Positions 8,822 through 18,154 of a stretch of 58,888 nt of DNA are shown one piece after another (position 1 is the stretch's first letter; each line of letters opens with the position of its first letter). Both the position numbers and the translations under genes were made by a program. This DNA is from Candidatus Cloacimonadota bacterium (GTDB lineage: Bacteria; Cloacimonadota; Cloacimonadia; Cloacimonadales; TCS61). Location of the stretch: contig JAIORE010000094.1 in assembly GCA_021108315.1 (NCBI GenBank), positions 1-58,888 of the forward strand. Direction: 5' to 3'. The notes beneath the pieces are model-generated. The model searched no databases and had not been told where the DNA came from. It worked only from the letters and a program-made list of their open reading frames with translations.

Positions 8822-10873
8822 ATGAAAAGAATATTTTTTATATTCACTCTTATTATTTTTTGCGCAAATTTGTTTGCTCAGTCAAATACTGAAACTGAAA
8901 TAGATAATGAAGAGTTAATGGATATTTTGAGAAGTGAATCAGATGCCTTAGGTGAAATTCTAGAGCAAATATCACTATTATCAGACCTATTGGAAAAGAA
9001 ATTTATCATCAAAAAATATCTCCAAGAAGGTAATATTGAAGAGATAAAAAGACTCTTTTTCATTGATCAGAAGATTGTTGATAATCTATATGCTGAACAC
9101 CAAGGCGAGACAATGAAAAGCTTCAATCGCGAGTTAATGACTATATATGAAGGAATTGACTTTGTTGATCCATTTTTACTTTTTAATAATGCCAAAGCTC
9201 ACTATTTATTAAAGGATATTGATAAAGCTCAAAGATTATTAGAGGAACTTGTTCAAAACTATCCAAACTTTGAATTGTTAAATGAAGCAATACTTATGTT
9301 GCAAGAAATTTATTTTAAAAAAGGACTGCATAAGGAATTTATCTCTCTTTATGTGAAATATACAAACAAAAACTCTGAAATTCAAAAATATTGGTTAGCT
9401 CATTCTCATTATAATATTGGTAATTTCGAGGAAGCTAAAAACGGATTTACTGAATTGGTAAAGGATAGTAATTTTGGATTACGTTCTGATGAGATGATTG
9501 CTTTAATTAGTTTCTCTACAGAGGGAACAGATTCTGCAATTTTAAATTTTACTGAATTAGAAAATAAATACCAGCCTAATGAATCCGATTACTCATTTAT
9601 TTTGCTTTCCTTGGCTCGTTTGTATATGGAAAAAGGGGAGATTGATAAATCTCTTGATTATTACTATTTCTATAGTCAAAATCACAAAACTTTAATTCCG
9701 GATGATATACTTTTTGAAATAGGAATTCAACATAAGAATAATAAAAGATACCCAGATGCTATTGCTTACTTCAATTCAATTTTGAATAAGTCAGTGAAAA
9801 CAGAGTATTATTCACCTGCTAAGATATTATTGACAATTTCAAAGCAACAAAGTGGTAGTGGTGAAGGCATAGAATTAGGTTTAAATGAGATAATTTCCTT
9901 AAATGATATCTTATTACAAACTCTAAATGCAAAATATGGATTAATGGATAAATATGAAGAGTTAAGAGGAAGATTAGCAAGCGATGATATTAATCCTGAA
10001 AAAAGACAGGAAGAACTTCAAAAAATTGAGAAAGTTGAAAGTATGATGATTAGTACTAATAATACTCTAAATAATCTTTATTCTGGTGATAAAATAACTT
10101 CACTTGTAGCTATGGAAGCATTGGAAGAAGAGTTCATATACTATTCAGTAACAATTGATATGATGAATTCTGTTGTCGACTTAGCAAACACCACACCAAA
10201 TAAGCGAATTCCAAAGATTATTGATCAGTGGATTGATGATTCTGATGTTGATATACTGTCATTGAACATTTTTAGCTTTTTAGGTCATCTACCCGATGAA
10301 AATGTTACTGAGGAAGATTACAAAATTGCTCAAATGTTAGCTTTAGAAAAGATGAATGATGAACAACTGATTGATACTTGGTATAATATTGAAAAACTTG
10401 CAAAAGCTGCTAACCATCATGCAGTTGAAAGATTGGCTAAACAATATATCTTACTGATGAAGGAGAATTTAAATTCCTATAACATTTTGGCTAAATATAG
10501 TTTTAATGGTGCTCCTAATGATGATTTCAAAGCTCTGATAAGTGAAGAAATTAAATCAATATCAGACAATAATGTTAACCTTGAACAACTAAAGCAAGAA
10601 GTTATCTTAAAATTCAATAAAAAAATTGGCGAAAGACTTGATAGACAGAAAGATGTTTTAGTTGTAGAAAAAAGCGGCATTAAAAGTTTATACGAAAAAA
10701 TCTTAAGTGGTATTATTACTGATGTTAAATCTGATAAAGAGAAAAATGAATTTACTTTACTAAATATATTGTTTAATCAAACTGTAGCTCTTGATATGGA
10801 TTACAAAGAAAAAGATTCTGAATTGAGACAAATAGAACTTGATAAAAATCAAGAAAAGAATAAAAGTGAATAA
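8822..10873 (+). CDS. Exported TPR-repeat protein
   Basis: The 683-residue protein has a signal peptide (about residues 1-19, cleaved near FAQS). Helical hairpins with the TPR spacing are clear between about residues 110 and 340 (for example AKAHYLLKDIDKAQRLLEEL and SLARLYMEKGEIDKSLDYY). The C-terminal half is long, charged and helical with Asp/Glu/Lys-rich stretches. It starts 17 bp after the barrel gene and ends 5 bp before the next TPR gene, so they are surely co-transcribed. It is probably a periplasmic scaffold. It is comparable in type, not by demonstrated homology, to the TPR proteins of the myxobacterial Glt complex. Confidence 0.8.
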   Translation: MKRIFFIFTLIIFCANLFAQSNTETEIDNEELMDILRSESDALGEILEQISLLSDLLEKKFIIKKYLQEGNIEEIKRLFFIDQKIVDNLYAEHQGETMKSFNRELMTIYEGIDFVDPFLLFNNAKAHYLLKDIDKAQRLLEELVQNYPNFELLNEAILMLQEIYFKKGLHKEFISLYVKYTNKNSEIQKYWLAHSHYNIGNFEEAKNGFTELVKDSNFGLRSDEMIALISFSTEGTDSAILNFTELENKYQPNESDYSFILLSLARLYMEKGEIDKSLDYYYFYSQNHKTLIPDDILFEIGIQHKNNKRYPDAIAYFNSILNKSVKTEYYSPAKILLTISKQQSGSGEGIELGLNEIISLNDILLQTLNAKYGLMDKYEELRGRLASDDINPEKRQEELQKIEKVESMMISTNNTLNNLYSGDKITSLVAMEALEEEFIYYSVTIDMMNSVVDLANTTPNKRIPKIIDQWIDDSDVDILSLNIFSFLGHLPDENVTEEDYKIAQMLALEKMNDEQLIDTWYNIEKLAKAANHHAVERLAKQYILLMKENLNSYNILAKYSFNGAPNDDFKALISEEIKSISDNNVNLEQLKQEVILKFNKKIGERLDRQKDVLVVEKSGIKSLYEKILSGIITDVKSDKEKNEFTLLNILFNQTVALDMDYKEKDSELRQIELDKNQEKNKSE

Positions 10874-10878
10874 AGCCT

Positions 10879-13800
10879 ATGAAAAATAAATTACTTTTAG
10901 TTTTTGTTATTTTTATAATTTTCATTTCATTAATTGCTCAAGATGCTGAGACAGAATTAATGGAATTAGGAAATAGGAAAAGAGCCTATAAGAATGAAGT
11001 ATATGAAAAAACTTTAAAATTTGTTAAAGAAAATCCAGATGCAGAAAGTAATGCAAAATTGTATTTTAATCTTGCCGAATTGAGCACAGAACTTTTTGCT
11101 AATGATCTTGATGTAACTATTGGTTATTATAATAAAGTTTTGGAAGTTGATCCTGATTTCGCTGATAAAGATATTGTACTTTATAATTTAGGTTACTTTA
11201 GTTTTCGTAAAGCAATGGATATTAGGGATAATGCCCGTATTAACAATCCTAAAGATATTATGGATTGGCCACCCGAACTACGCTTTTCAGAAGAAAAATT
11301 AAGTTTACCGATCAATGCTTATAAAGAAGTGATGGGTAATTATCCTTTATCTGAATATTATGTAGAATCAATATATAGGTTAGGAACAATATATTTTGAA
11401 ATAGCTATTGATTCCAAAAAACCACAAGAAATTTATCCAGAAGCTCTTAATTACTTTGATATTGTTGCAAAATCCACAGATCATGATTTGCAAGATTATG
11501 GTATTTTTCAACGAGGTTGGACATATTTTAGTAATGGAAATTTTGATTTGGCAATTGCTGATTTCAGTTCATTACTTGGTAAAATAACAACTGATTCATT
11601 AGATACTAAAAAATCTTATTTTGAAGCTGATGCAATTGAAAATATTGCTTTTAGCCTGATTGAAACTGATGGAACTGAGTTTAATCAAGAATCTAAAGCT
11701 GCCGAGAAAGCAAAAGTATTGTTTGCAAATTTTATAAGCGAAGAATATGCAAAAAAAGTTATTCAGGAAGCAATTAATTTAAAATTGAAATATTCTGCTC
11801 CTATGCAAGCGATTGATCTTTATAATTCATATATTGATTTATTTCCTCTTAGCAAAAATTGTCCTACTATCGTAGATTCAATAATGAATATTTATATGAG
11901 ATATCCTGATCGAACTCGTAATGCAACAGATGCAAAGGATATGATTTTAGACCAAAAAGAACGTATTGTAAATATTTATACTTACGACTCCGATTGGTTT
12001 CAAGAAAATAGAGATAAAGATATTGCTAACGAAATTTTAGCCATTCGGGATGCTTATGACCATATCGAACCATATTATTCCAATAGATTCACAAGAAAAC
12101 CGTCCGAAGAAAATTATTTAACATATAAAAACTTTGTAGAAAATTTCATTAGATTTAAAGATTTTCAAGATGATTCCAGTTTGGATAATGTTCAAGGGAT
12201 GCGAAAAAATCTTATAGAAATGGGATTGTATATAGCTTCTACCAAAAGTGATCCATCTTTATATTTTTCAGTGACTCAAAGTATTGATGATTTTAATGAA
12301 AATTATCCTGGGAATGATGATGTAAATAATCTTCGAGAAGATAAATTTTATGCTAACGAACAAATTTTTTCATTATTGAAAGATGCTGTGATAGATACTG
12401 TATATACTGATACTCTCTGGAATATAACATTGACTAAGGATTCACTTGATACTCTATATATTGATGCGACAAAGGATTTTGAGGAATTACTATTATTAGA
12501 GGATTATCAAGTTAAGAATAAAAATTCTGAATTAATTAGAATTATTTATCAGAGAGCTGACATTTATTATGGTCGAGAAGAGTATGATCTTGCCAAACAA
12601 GAATTTTTAAAGCTTTTGACTTATGATATTGAGGATGATCTTAATACAATTGTATATTCTAATTTAGCTGAAATTAGTGAATTAGATGGAGATTATTCTT
12701 CTACTGAAAACTATTATCGTGAAGCTATTAAATATGCTTCTTCTGAAGAAAAAAATAATTTTAAAAATAATATTTTAGCGACAATACAATCTTCTGCAGA
12801 AAATCTTGATAATTCTGAGGATTTTCAAGCAGCAGCTGAAGAATATTTAAGATTATCAAAAGAATTGGAAAAAACCGATATTGAACAGAGTGTAGCTTAT
12901 AAAATAAAAGCAATTGGAGTGTATCAGAAAATTGGAGATTATCAAAAAGCAATTGATTTATACATAGAAATTGCTAGCCAAAAAACAGATAAAATTGAAG
13001 TTTTAGCTTCATATAAAGGTGCTTGGACAATTTCCGATTCTGCTTTTACAGATTATGCTAAAAGCATTGAAATTAGAAAAGGATTTATCAATAGATTTCC
13101 AAAATCTAATGAAGCCTATGAATTAAGACTTAATATTATCTCTTTCTATGAAGGAGAAAAATTAAACAATAAAGAAGTAGCTGCAGAAATGTACTTACAA
13201 CTATATGAAGATGCAGCTACTATGGATATTGGTGAAGATTCTAGGGATGGTCTTTATATTAAAGCTATTATTTTGTACCAAGAACTTGGAATGAATGAAA
13301 AATACATAGAGCATGTCAGCAATTTTCAGAGTATTTATCCAAAACACAATTTAACGGAAAATCTTTTAAAAAATGTTGCAATTATTTATAATACGGACAA
13401 TAATATTGAGGCAATGCTTGCCTTTGAAAAAAAATATCCTAATCATCCTTCTTCAAATAATCTACTTTTTACTGTAGCAAATATTTATAATGAGAATAAC
13501 GAATCTGATAAATTTGAAGAAATTGCCCTATATATTTACAAAAAAGATCCGTCTATTGATCTTCTTACTGATATTGCTCTAAAAAAAATGATGTCATCCT
13601 ACGATGAATTAAATCAATTGTTCCTTGATAAAAACTATGTTGAAATGCATACTAAAATCAAAGAATTTAAGGTTATGAATAAAAAATATACTGATGATGG
13701 AGTTTCTTTAGATCTCACCTCAATATATGACCGATTCACATACTATGATAATTATATTTCTTATTACAAAAAATTTGATAAAAAAATACAATTTGTCTAT

Positions 13801-16104
13801 GATAATGTCTTAGATAGAACACCATTCCAATTGATTAAAGTAAATAACAGAACTGATTGGAATAAACATTTGATAAAAGGTGCAAAAAGAATTGATAATT
13901 TAATGAATATCTGCGATAAGATACAAGAAAGTATGTTACAAATCGTATCTGAAGGAAATAGTTTTAATCTCCCAGTAGAAGATAGAACAAAAGCAATCTA
14001 TTTAATTGCTAAAAGTTATGACTATTCTGCTGAAGTAGTAGATACCCAGATAAAAAAATTCATTAAAGTATCAGCTGTACTTAATCATCCAACTATTAGT
14101 CCAATTCAGAAAAAGCAGTATACTGATGCAGTTTCCCAAACTGGAAAAGGATTGTCATTTAATTTCAAAAAGAAAGCAGCTAATATCTACATTAATCTAC
14201 TTAAAAAGTTTCATGATGATAAAGACTATTCAGATGAATGGACAGATTTGGCTTTAGAACGAGTTACTGGATGGGGTTTAAAGAAGGAACTTGAATATGT
14301 TTCAATTTACTCAAATGATAGTTGGTTAATTAATAATACGGAGATTAGCGACTTTGGAATTCAGCAAAATATAAAATCATTATGGAATAAACCTAATATA
14401 CTTCCCCTAGAAACTGTCTTTGATGAATCTAAGATAATTCAATTATCAGATGGTTACCGCAATTACATTCCAATAATTTATAATGCTGATATTAAGCCGC
14501 AATTAATTGAAATTGACTATATCTCAAATGTGTTAATTGATTTTACAATTAATAATCAAATTATTGATAAAGTCTCATCTATTGTTGATACTATTGATAT
14601 TAAGGGAACTGATTTCATTCACTATAATTTAAAAGTAAACGGAATTTCTGGAACAAACGAAATTGTTTTCTCAATAAAATCAATTGAATCAATTGAGCCT
14701 AGATACTTTGCCTCCAAAATAACTGGACATTTTGATAAAGAAAAATTACATTATTTTAGAACAACAGAGGAACACCAATTATTGTCAGATTTTTCTTGGT
14801 TAAGCAAAAAAGGTAAAATTGATGCTACAATAACGAAAGCTGACGATACATGGGAAACAGTTGATAAAGCAAAATTTATCGTTTATAAAGCAACAATGTA
14901 TGGTTTGGAGGAATCAGATGCTTTAGGAATATGGTATCCTCAAATTGATACGACAAAAGTTGAAACAGTTTATTTTATTAAAAATATAAATATTCCGGCT
15001 AAAATTCATTCTTGTAAAATTAAATACTTAGGTCAGAAAACAACAACATTATGGATTAATCATGAAAAATTAGTTAATGAATCTGAAATAATTCTAGATA
15101 ATAAATTATTGAAAGCTCAAGCTAATGAATTGATCGTGACTAATTTGCAGCAAGGTAAAAATACTATATTGGTTAAAGTAGTTGGTGATGTCTTATTTAA
15201 AGGCTTTATTTTTGAAATGAATTTTGTGACTGATAAATATCCTGCAGATTATGGAAAGATTATGCTAGAAGAAAATACTGAACCCGCTGTTTCTCAAGAT
15301 GAATCAGTTGTGGAAGATATGATTACGTCAGAAAATTTAGATGAAGCTGTGGATAATGCTGATTTTGTAGAAGTAATTGATGAGAATTCAGATTCTCAAG
15401 TCGGAGAATTAGAGAAATCAGATGTTATAGATAATATTGAAAATACTGTTAATGAATCAACAAAGGCTCTTGACGAAACAATTATAAATGAAAGTGAAAT
15501 AATTTCTTCTAAAGTAGACGATGTTGTTACTGAGGTAGCTACTGAATTAATTGAACCCGAAATAATTAAAGAAGATGAAGTTGTTACTGAGGTAGATACA
15601 GAATTGATTGAACCTGAAATGCTTGAGGAAGTTATAATTGAATCGAATTTACAGGAACATTATTTAGTTTCTGATTATAGTTGGTTTTCTACGGCTGGTG
15701 AAGTAAATTCTAACATTATTGATACGAATGATAATTGGTCATTGGTTACAAGAGTAAAATTGCCTTATTCTGATGAAATCTTATCAAAATTTAGTGAACA
15801 TAAAGCTCTATCTATTACGCATCTTTTCGATGAACTAAAAAATGAGGAAGTAAGAACATACTATTTCAAAAAAATTCATGTTAATTCTAAATTTGTAAAA
15901 GGTAAAATAAATCTGATAGGTAATAGATCTATGAAAGTATGGTTAAATACAGATAAGATTTTAGATGCAAAGGAAATTCAAGAATCTATAGAAATTAATA
16001 ATATTAATTTAGTAAATGGAGATAATAATATTCTAGTAGAACTTATTGGAATTGATAATGAATCTGGATTTGTTTTTGAATTGATGTATCAGACAGCAGA
16101 CTAA
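10879..16104 (+). CDS. Giant exported TPR protein with duplicated C-terminal beta domain
   Basis: The product has 1741 residues with a signal peptide at about 1-20. Many TPR-like hairpins run from about residue 50 to 960 (for example RADIYYGREEYDLAKQEFLK). A beta-rich region follows. Two copies of a jelly-roll-like domain start at about residues 1297 (EHQLLSDFSWLS) and 1593 (EHYLVSDYSWFS). Each holds a TxYFxK strand, a WxN motif and a final GNDNILVxxxG-type strand. An acidic linker between them contains two copies of a 19-residue unit (VVTEVxTELIEPE). The start overlaps no other gene, and its ribosome site is weak, which suggests translational coupling. It probably spans the periplasm or binds peptidoglycan or sugars. 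I infer a structural role beside the Tol/Exb-like motor downstream. Confidence 0.8.
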   Translation: MKNKLLLVFVIFIIFISLIAQDAETELMELGNRKRAYKNEVYEKTLKFVKENPDAESNAKLYFNLAELSTELFANDLDVTIGYYNKVLEVDPDFADKDIVLYNLGYFSFRKAMDIRDNARINNPKDIMDWPPELRFSEEKLSLPINAYKEVMGNYPLSEYYVESIYRLGTIYFEIAIDSKKPQEIYPEALNYFDIVAKSTDHDLQDYGIFQRGWTYFSNGNFDLAIADFSSLLGKITTDSLDTKKSYFEADAIENIAFSLIETDGTEFNQESKAAEKAKVLFANFISEEYAKKVIQEAINLKLKYSAPMQAIDLYNSYIDLFPLSKNCPTIVDSIMNIYMRYPDRTRNATDAKDMILDQKERIVNIYTYDSDWFQENRDKDIANEILAIRDAYDHIEPYYSNRFTRKPSEENYLTYKNFVENFIRFKDFQDDSSLDNVQGMRKNLIEMGLYIASTKSDPSLYFSVTQSIDDFNENYPGNDDVNNLREDKFYANEQIFSLLKDAVIDTVYTDTLWNITLTKDSLDTLYIDATKDFEELLLLEDYQVKNKNSELIRIIYQRADIYYGREEYDLAKQEFLKLLTYDIEDDLNTIVYSNLAEISELDGDYSSTENYYREAIKYASSEEKNNFKNNILATIQSSAENLDNSEDFQAAAEEYLRLSKELEKTDIEQSVAYKIKAIGVYQKIGDYQKAIDLYIEIASQKTDKIEVLASYKGAWTISDSAFTDYAKSIEIRKGFINRFPKSNEAYELRLNIISFYEGEKLNNKEVAAEMYLQLYEDAATMDIGEDSRDGLYIKAIILYQELGMNEKYIEHVSNFQSIYPKHNLTENLLKNVAIIYNTDNNIEAMLAFEKKYPNHPSSNNLLFTVANIYNENNESDKFEEIALYIYKKDPSIDLLTDIALKKMMSSYDELNQLFLDKNYVEMHTKIKEFKVMNKKYTDDGVSLDLTSIYDRFTYYDNYISYYKKFDKKIQFVYDNVLDRTPFQLIKVNNRTDWNKHLIKGAKRIDNLMNICDKIQESMLQIVSEGNSFNLPVEDRTKAIYLIAKSYDYSAEVVDTQIKKFIKVSAVLNHPTISPIQKKQYTDAVSQTGKGLSFNFKKKAANIYINLLKKFHDDKDYSDEWTDLALERVTGWGLKKELEYVSIYSNDSWLINNTEISDFGIQQNIKSLWNKPNILPLETVFDESKIIQLSDGYRNYIPIIYNADIKPQLIEIDYISNVLIDFTINNQIIDKVSSIVDTIDIKGTDFIHYNLKVNGISGTNEIVFSIKSIESIEPRYFASKITGHFDKEKLHYFRTTEEHQLLSDFSWLSKKGKIDATITKADDTWETVDKAKFIVYKATMYGLEESDALGIWYPQIDTTKVETVYFIKNINIPAKIHSCKIKYLGQKTTTLWINHEKLVNESEIILDNKLLKAQANELIVTNLQQGKNTILVKVVGDVLFKGFIFEMNFVTDKYPADYGKIMLEENTEPAVSQDESVVEDMITSENLDEAVDNADFVEVIDENSDSQVGELEKSDVIDNIENTVNESTKALDETIINESEIISSKVDDVVTEVATELIEPEIIKEDEVVTEVDTELIEPEMLEEVIIESNLQEHYLVSDYSWFSTAGEVNSNIIDTNDNWSLVTRVKLPYSDEILSKFSEHKALSITHLFDELKNEEVRTYYFKKIHVNSKFVKGKINLIGNRSMKVWLNTDKILDAKEIQESIEINNINLVNGDNNILVELIGIDNESGFVFELMYQTAD

Positions 16105-16113
16105 GGAGAACTT

Positions 16114-16365
16114 ATGAAATTGAAATTTTTTATTATGCTATTTCTACTTGGGATAAGTATTGCTTTATTTGCTCAAGATAAAGCATCTAAGCCTAATTAT
16201 AAAAATGTCAGAAAATTAAAAAGTAAAACGGATTTTACTGAAAAAATAGATATTAGAAGACCTAACCAATCTTCTGAAATGAAAAGAACAGAAACAGAAG
16301 CTACAGTAGATATGAGAATAAATATAAAAGAAAAAATCAAAAAATCAAATAAATTGTTGTATTAG
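16114..16365 (+). CDS. Small exported basic protein
   Basis: The 83-residue protein has a clear signal peptide (MKLKFFIMLFLLGISIALFAQ). The mature part is about 62 residues, lysine-rich, hydrophilic and probably disordered. A GGAG ribosome site precedes it. It starts 9 bp after the giant TPR gene and ends 10 bp before the TolQ-like gene, so it belongs to the same operon. I do not recognise a family. A small periplasmic linker or motor accessory is possible. Confidence 0.65.
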   Translation: MKLKFFIMLFLLGISIALFAQDKASKPNYKNVRKLKSKTDFTEKIDIRRPNQSSEMKRTETEATVDMRINIKEKIKKSNKLLY

Positions 16366-16375
16366 GAGGATAATA

Positions 16376-17110
16376 ATGACAAAATCTAGGTCTAAACTTA
16401 TGCTATTAGTTTTAATAGTTTTTTCGGTTGCTAATTTATCAGCATTCAGTCTTGTTGAGGTGTATAAAAATGGGGGACCATTTATGCACATTATTTCTTT
16501 GATGTTTGTTGGGATGATAATACTTGCCTTAACAAAATTTTGGGAATTGTCTATTAAGGAAAAATTCGATGCGAAGAATTTTTATTTGAAACTTAAAGGA
16601 TATATCAAGAATGAACAATATGATGCTGCTGTTAAGATTAGCTCATTACACAAAACTACATCCATGGGCTTTATTTTTACAAACGGACTATTAGCTTTTA
16701 ATGATGCCCGTAAAGCTGGAAAAACTGGTCAAGATCTTCAAAGATCTCTTGAAAATGCATTTTATGAAGCATCTCTTCAGACTTTTCCAAAACTTGAAAG
16801 AGGATTAGGATGGCTTGAAATTATTGCTCAAACTGCTACACTTCTTGGTCTTCTTGGTACTATCGTTGGTTTGATTCAATCTTTTGAATCAATGACAGCA
16901 ACAGGAATTACAGAAGCTGAAAAAAGTGAGATGCTTACTATGGGTATTGCAACTGCTATGGGTACTACAGCCTATGGTCTTGTTGTAGCTATTCCGACTT
17001 ATTTTGTGAAACAAGCTTTACAAGGTAGAGTTGATAAAATCACCAATAATATAGATGAATATAGTGTAAAAACAATCAATCAAATAGTATTGTCAACAAA
17101 AAAAGGATAA
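16376..17110 (+). CDS. MotA/TolQ/ExbB family proton channel subunit
   Basis: The 244-residue protein has the family layout. Hydrophobic segments at about 9-24 and 36-56 are followed by a cytoplasmic loop. Two further segments at about 150-178 and 193-215 contain the hallmark ATLLGLLGTIVGLIQSF and AMGTTAYGLVVAIPTYF blocks. It forms the proton-conducting pentamer of Tol/Exb/Agl-type motors with the two ExbD-like proteins encoded next. It has a strong AGGAGG ribosome site and is 4 bp from the first exbD-like gene. The neighbourhood, with no tolB, pal or TonB receptors, makes it a dedicated motor rather than the general Tol-Pal system. Confidence 0.92.
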   Translation: MTKSRSKLMLLVLIVFSVANLSAFSLVEVYKNGGPFMHIISLMFVGMIILALTKFWELSIKEKFDAKNFYLKLKGYIKNEQYDAAVKISSLHKTTSMGFIFTNGLLAFNDARKAGKTGQDLQRSLENAFYEASLQTFPKLERGLGWLEIIAQTATLLGLLGTIVGLIQSFESMTATGITEAEKSEMLTMGIATAMGTTAYGLVVAIPTYFVKQALQGRVDKITNNIDEYSVKTINQIVLSTKKG

Positions 17111-17114
17111 TCTT

Positions 17115-17624
17115 ATGGCTTCATTTAGCCCGTCTGATCAAAGGAATTTAAAAAGCAAAAAGCAAAAAGAACCTAATGTTATACCAATAATGAATTTGTT
17201 TTTAGTGTTAATTCCGGCACTGATGACGATGATGGTCTCTGTTCATTTAGCAATGATTGGAATAAATTATTCATCAAGTGCTAAAGGCAGTAAGGGTGGA
17301 GAAGATGAAAATAAGGATGTTCCAAAATCAACTCAATTAAGGATTTTGGATACTAGATTCGAGATTCTTGTAGATGGAGAAAATACGATTGTTATTAAGG
17401 CAGATAGTACTGCAGCTGTTGTTGTTTACGATTTTTTTGAATTAGATAAGAAATTAAAAGAAGTTAAAGCAGCACATGAGGATCAAAATACTATTTTCGT
17501 TATGACAGATAAAAATGTTCTTTTTGATACACTTATGAGATCTATTGATTCTTGTAAGCTCAATAATTTTACTAATGTAAAATATGTTTCTCTTAGAAAG
17601 TCATATATTAGGAGTTCATCATGA
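17115..17624 (+). CDS. ExbD/TolR-like motor subunit lacking the conserved membrane aspartate
   Basis: The 169-residue protein has one N-terminal membrane helix (about 22-45) and a periplasmic domain. The usual ExbD/TolR motif has an Asp in the helix (pattern PFIDVMLVL). Here the aligned stretch is IPIMNLFLVLIPALM, with Asn27 at that position (codon AAT at 17193-17195). The periplasmic part keeps the ExbD-type ending (TLMRSIDSCKLNNFTNVKYVSL). It overlaps the next exbD-like gene by 4 bp (ATGA). A motor with one Asp-bearing and one Asp-less partner is the natural reading. Confidence 0.85.
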   Translation: MASFSPSDQRNLKSKKQKEPNVIPIMNLFLVLIPALMTMMVSVHLAMIGINYSSSAKGSKGGEDENKDVPKSTQLRILDTRFEILVDGENTIVIKADSTAAVVVYDFFELDKKLKEVKAAHEDQNTIFVMTDKNVLFDTLMRSIDSCKLNNFTNVKYVSLRKSYIRSSS

Positions 17625-18127
17625 TAAAATTTGGGCGTAATTCAAATATTGTAAAAGGTATATCCGGAAATAAAAAGAAAAAGGATGTAAATCAACTCAG
17701 CATTACTTCATTGCTTGATGTTATGACTATTCTGCTTATATTTATGATAAAAAATGTATCAATGGATGCAGCTCAAAGAAATGCACCAAACGGTATGCTT
17801 TTGCCTTCTACCATCACAAATGACGAATTAATTAAAAAAGGAAATGTTATTTATGTTCGTATGTACACCGATAAAATACTTTATGGAACAGACAATATTG
17901 AGGTAGGAACTTTACAGGAATTTGTAGAAGATAAAAGAGTAAGAAACACCTTGTTAGGAAAACTGGAAAATGAAGTAAAGTTTATCAAGGGTAACGATCA
18001 AAAACCGGTTTTATTGATTCAAGCAGATAAAAAATTGAAATGTAAGTATGTTATAGATTTTATTGAATTTAGTACACGTGCTAAATTTGCAGATATTTAT
18101 TTCTCTACAATAGAAAAAACTCTCTAA
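17621..18127 (+). CDS. ExbD/TolR-like motor subunit with conserved aspartate
   Basis: The 168-residue protein keeps the proton-relay aspartate in its single membrane helix (ITSLLDVMTILLIFMI, Asp33). The periplasmic domain ends in a YVIDFIEFSTRAKFADIYFS segment typical of the family. The start overlaps the previous gene at ATGA, so translation is probably coupled and the subunit ratio fixed. With the preceding Asn27 paralogue it would form a heterodimeric ExbD core. The gene after it, 27 bp away, encodes the TonB/AgmX-like partner. Confidence 0.88.
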   Translation: MIKFGRNSNIVKGISGNKKKKDVNQLSITSLLDVMTILLIFMIKNVSMDAAQRNAPNGMLLPSTITNDELIKKGNVIYVRMYTDKILYGTDNIEVGTLQEFVEDKRVRNTLLGKLENEVKFIKGNDQKPVLLIQADKKLKCKYVIDFIEFSTRAKFADIYFSTIEKTL

Positions 18128-18154
18128 ATTTTAAGGAGTATAATTGAGGATTTT

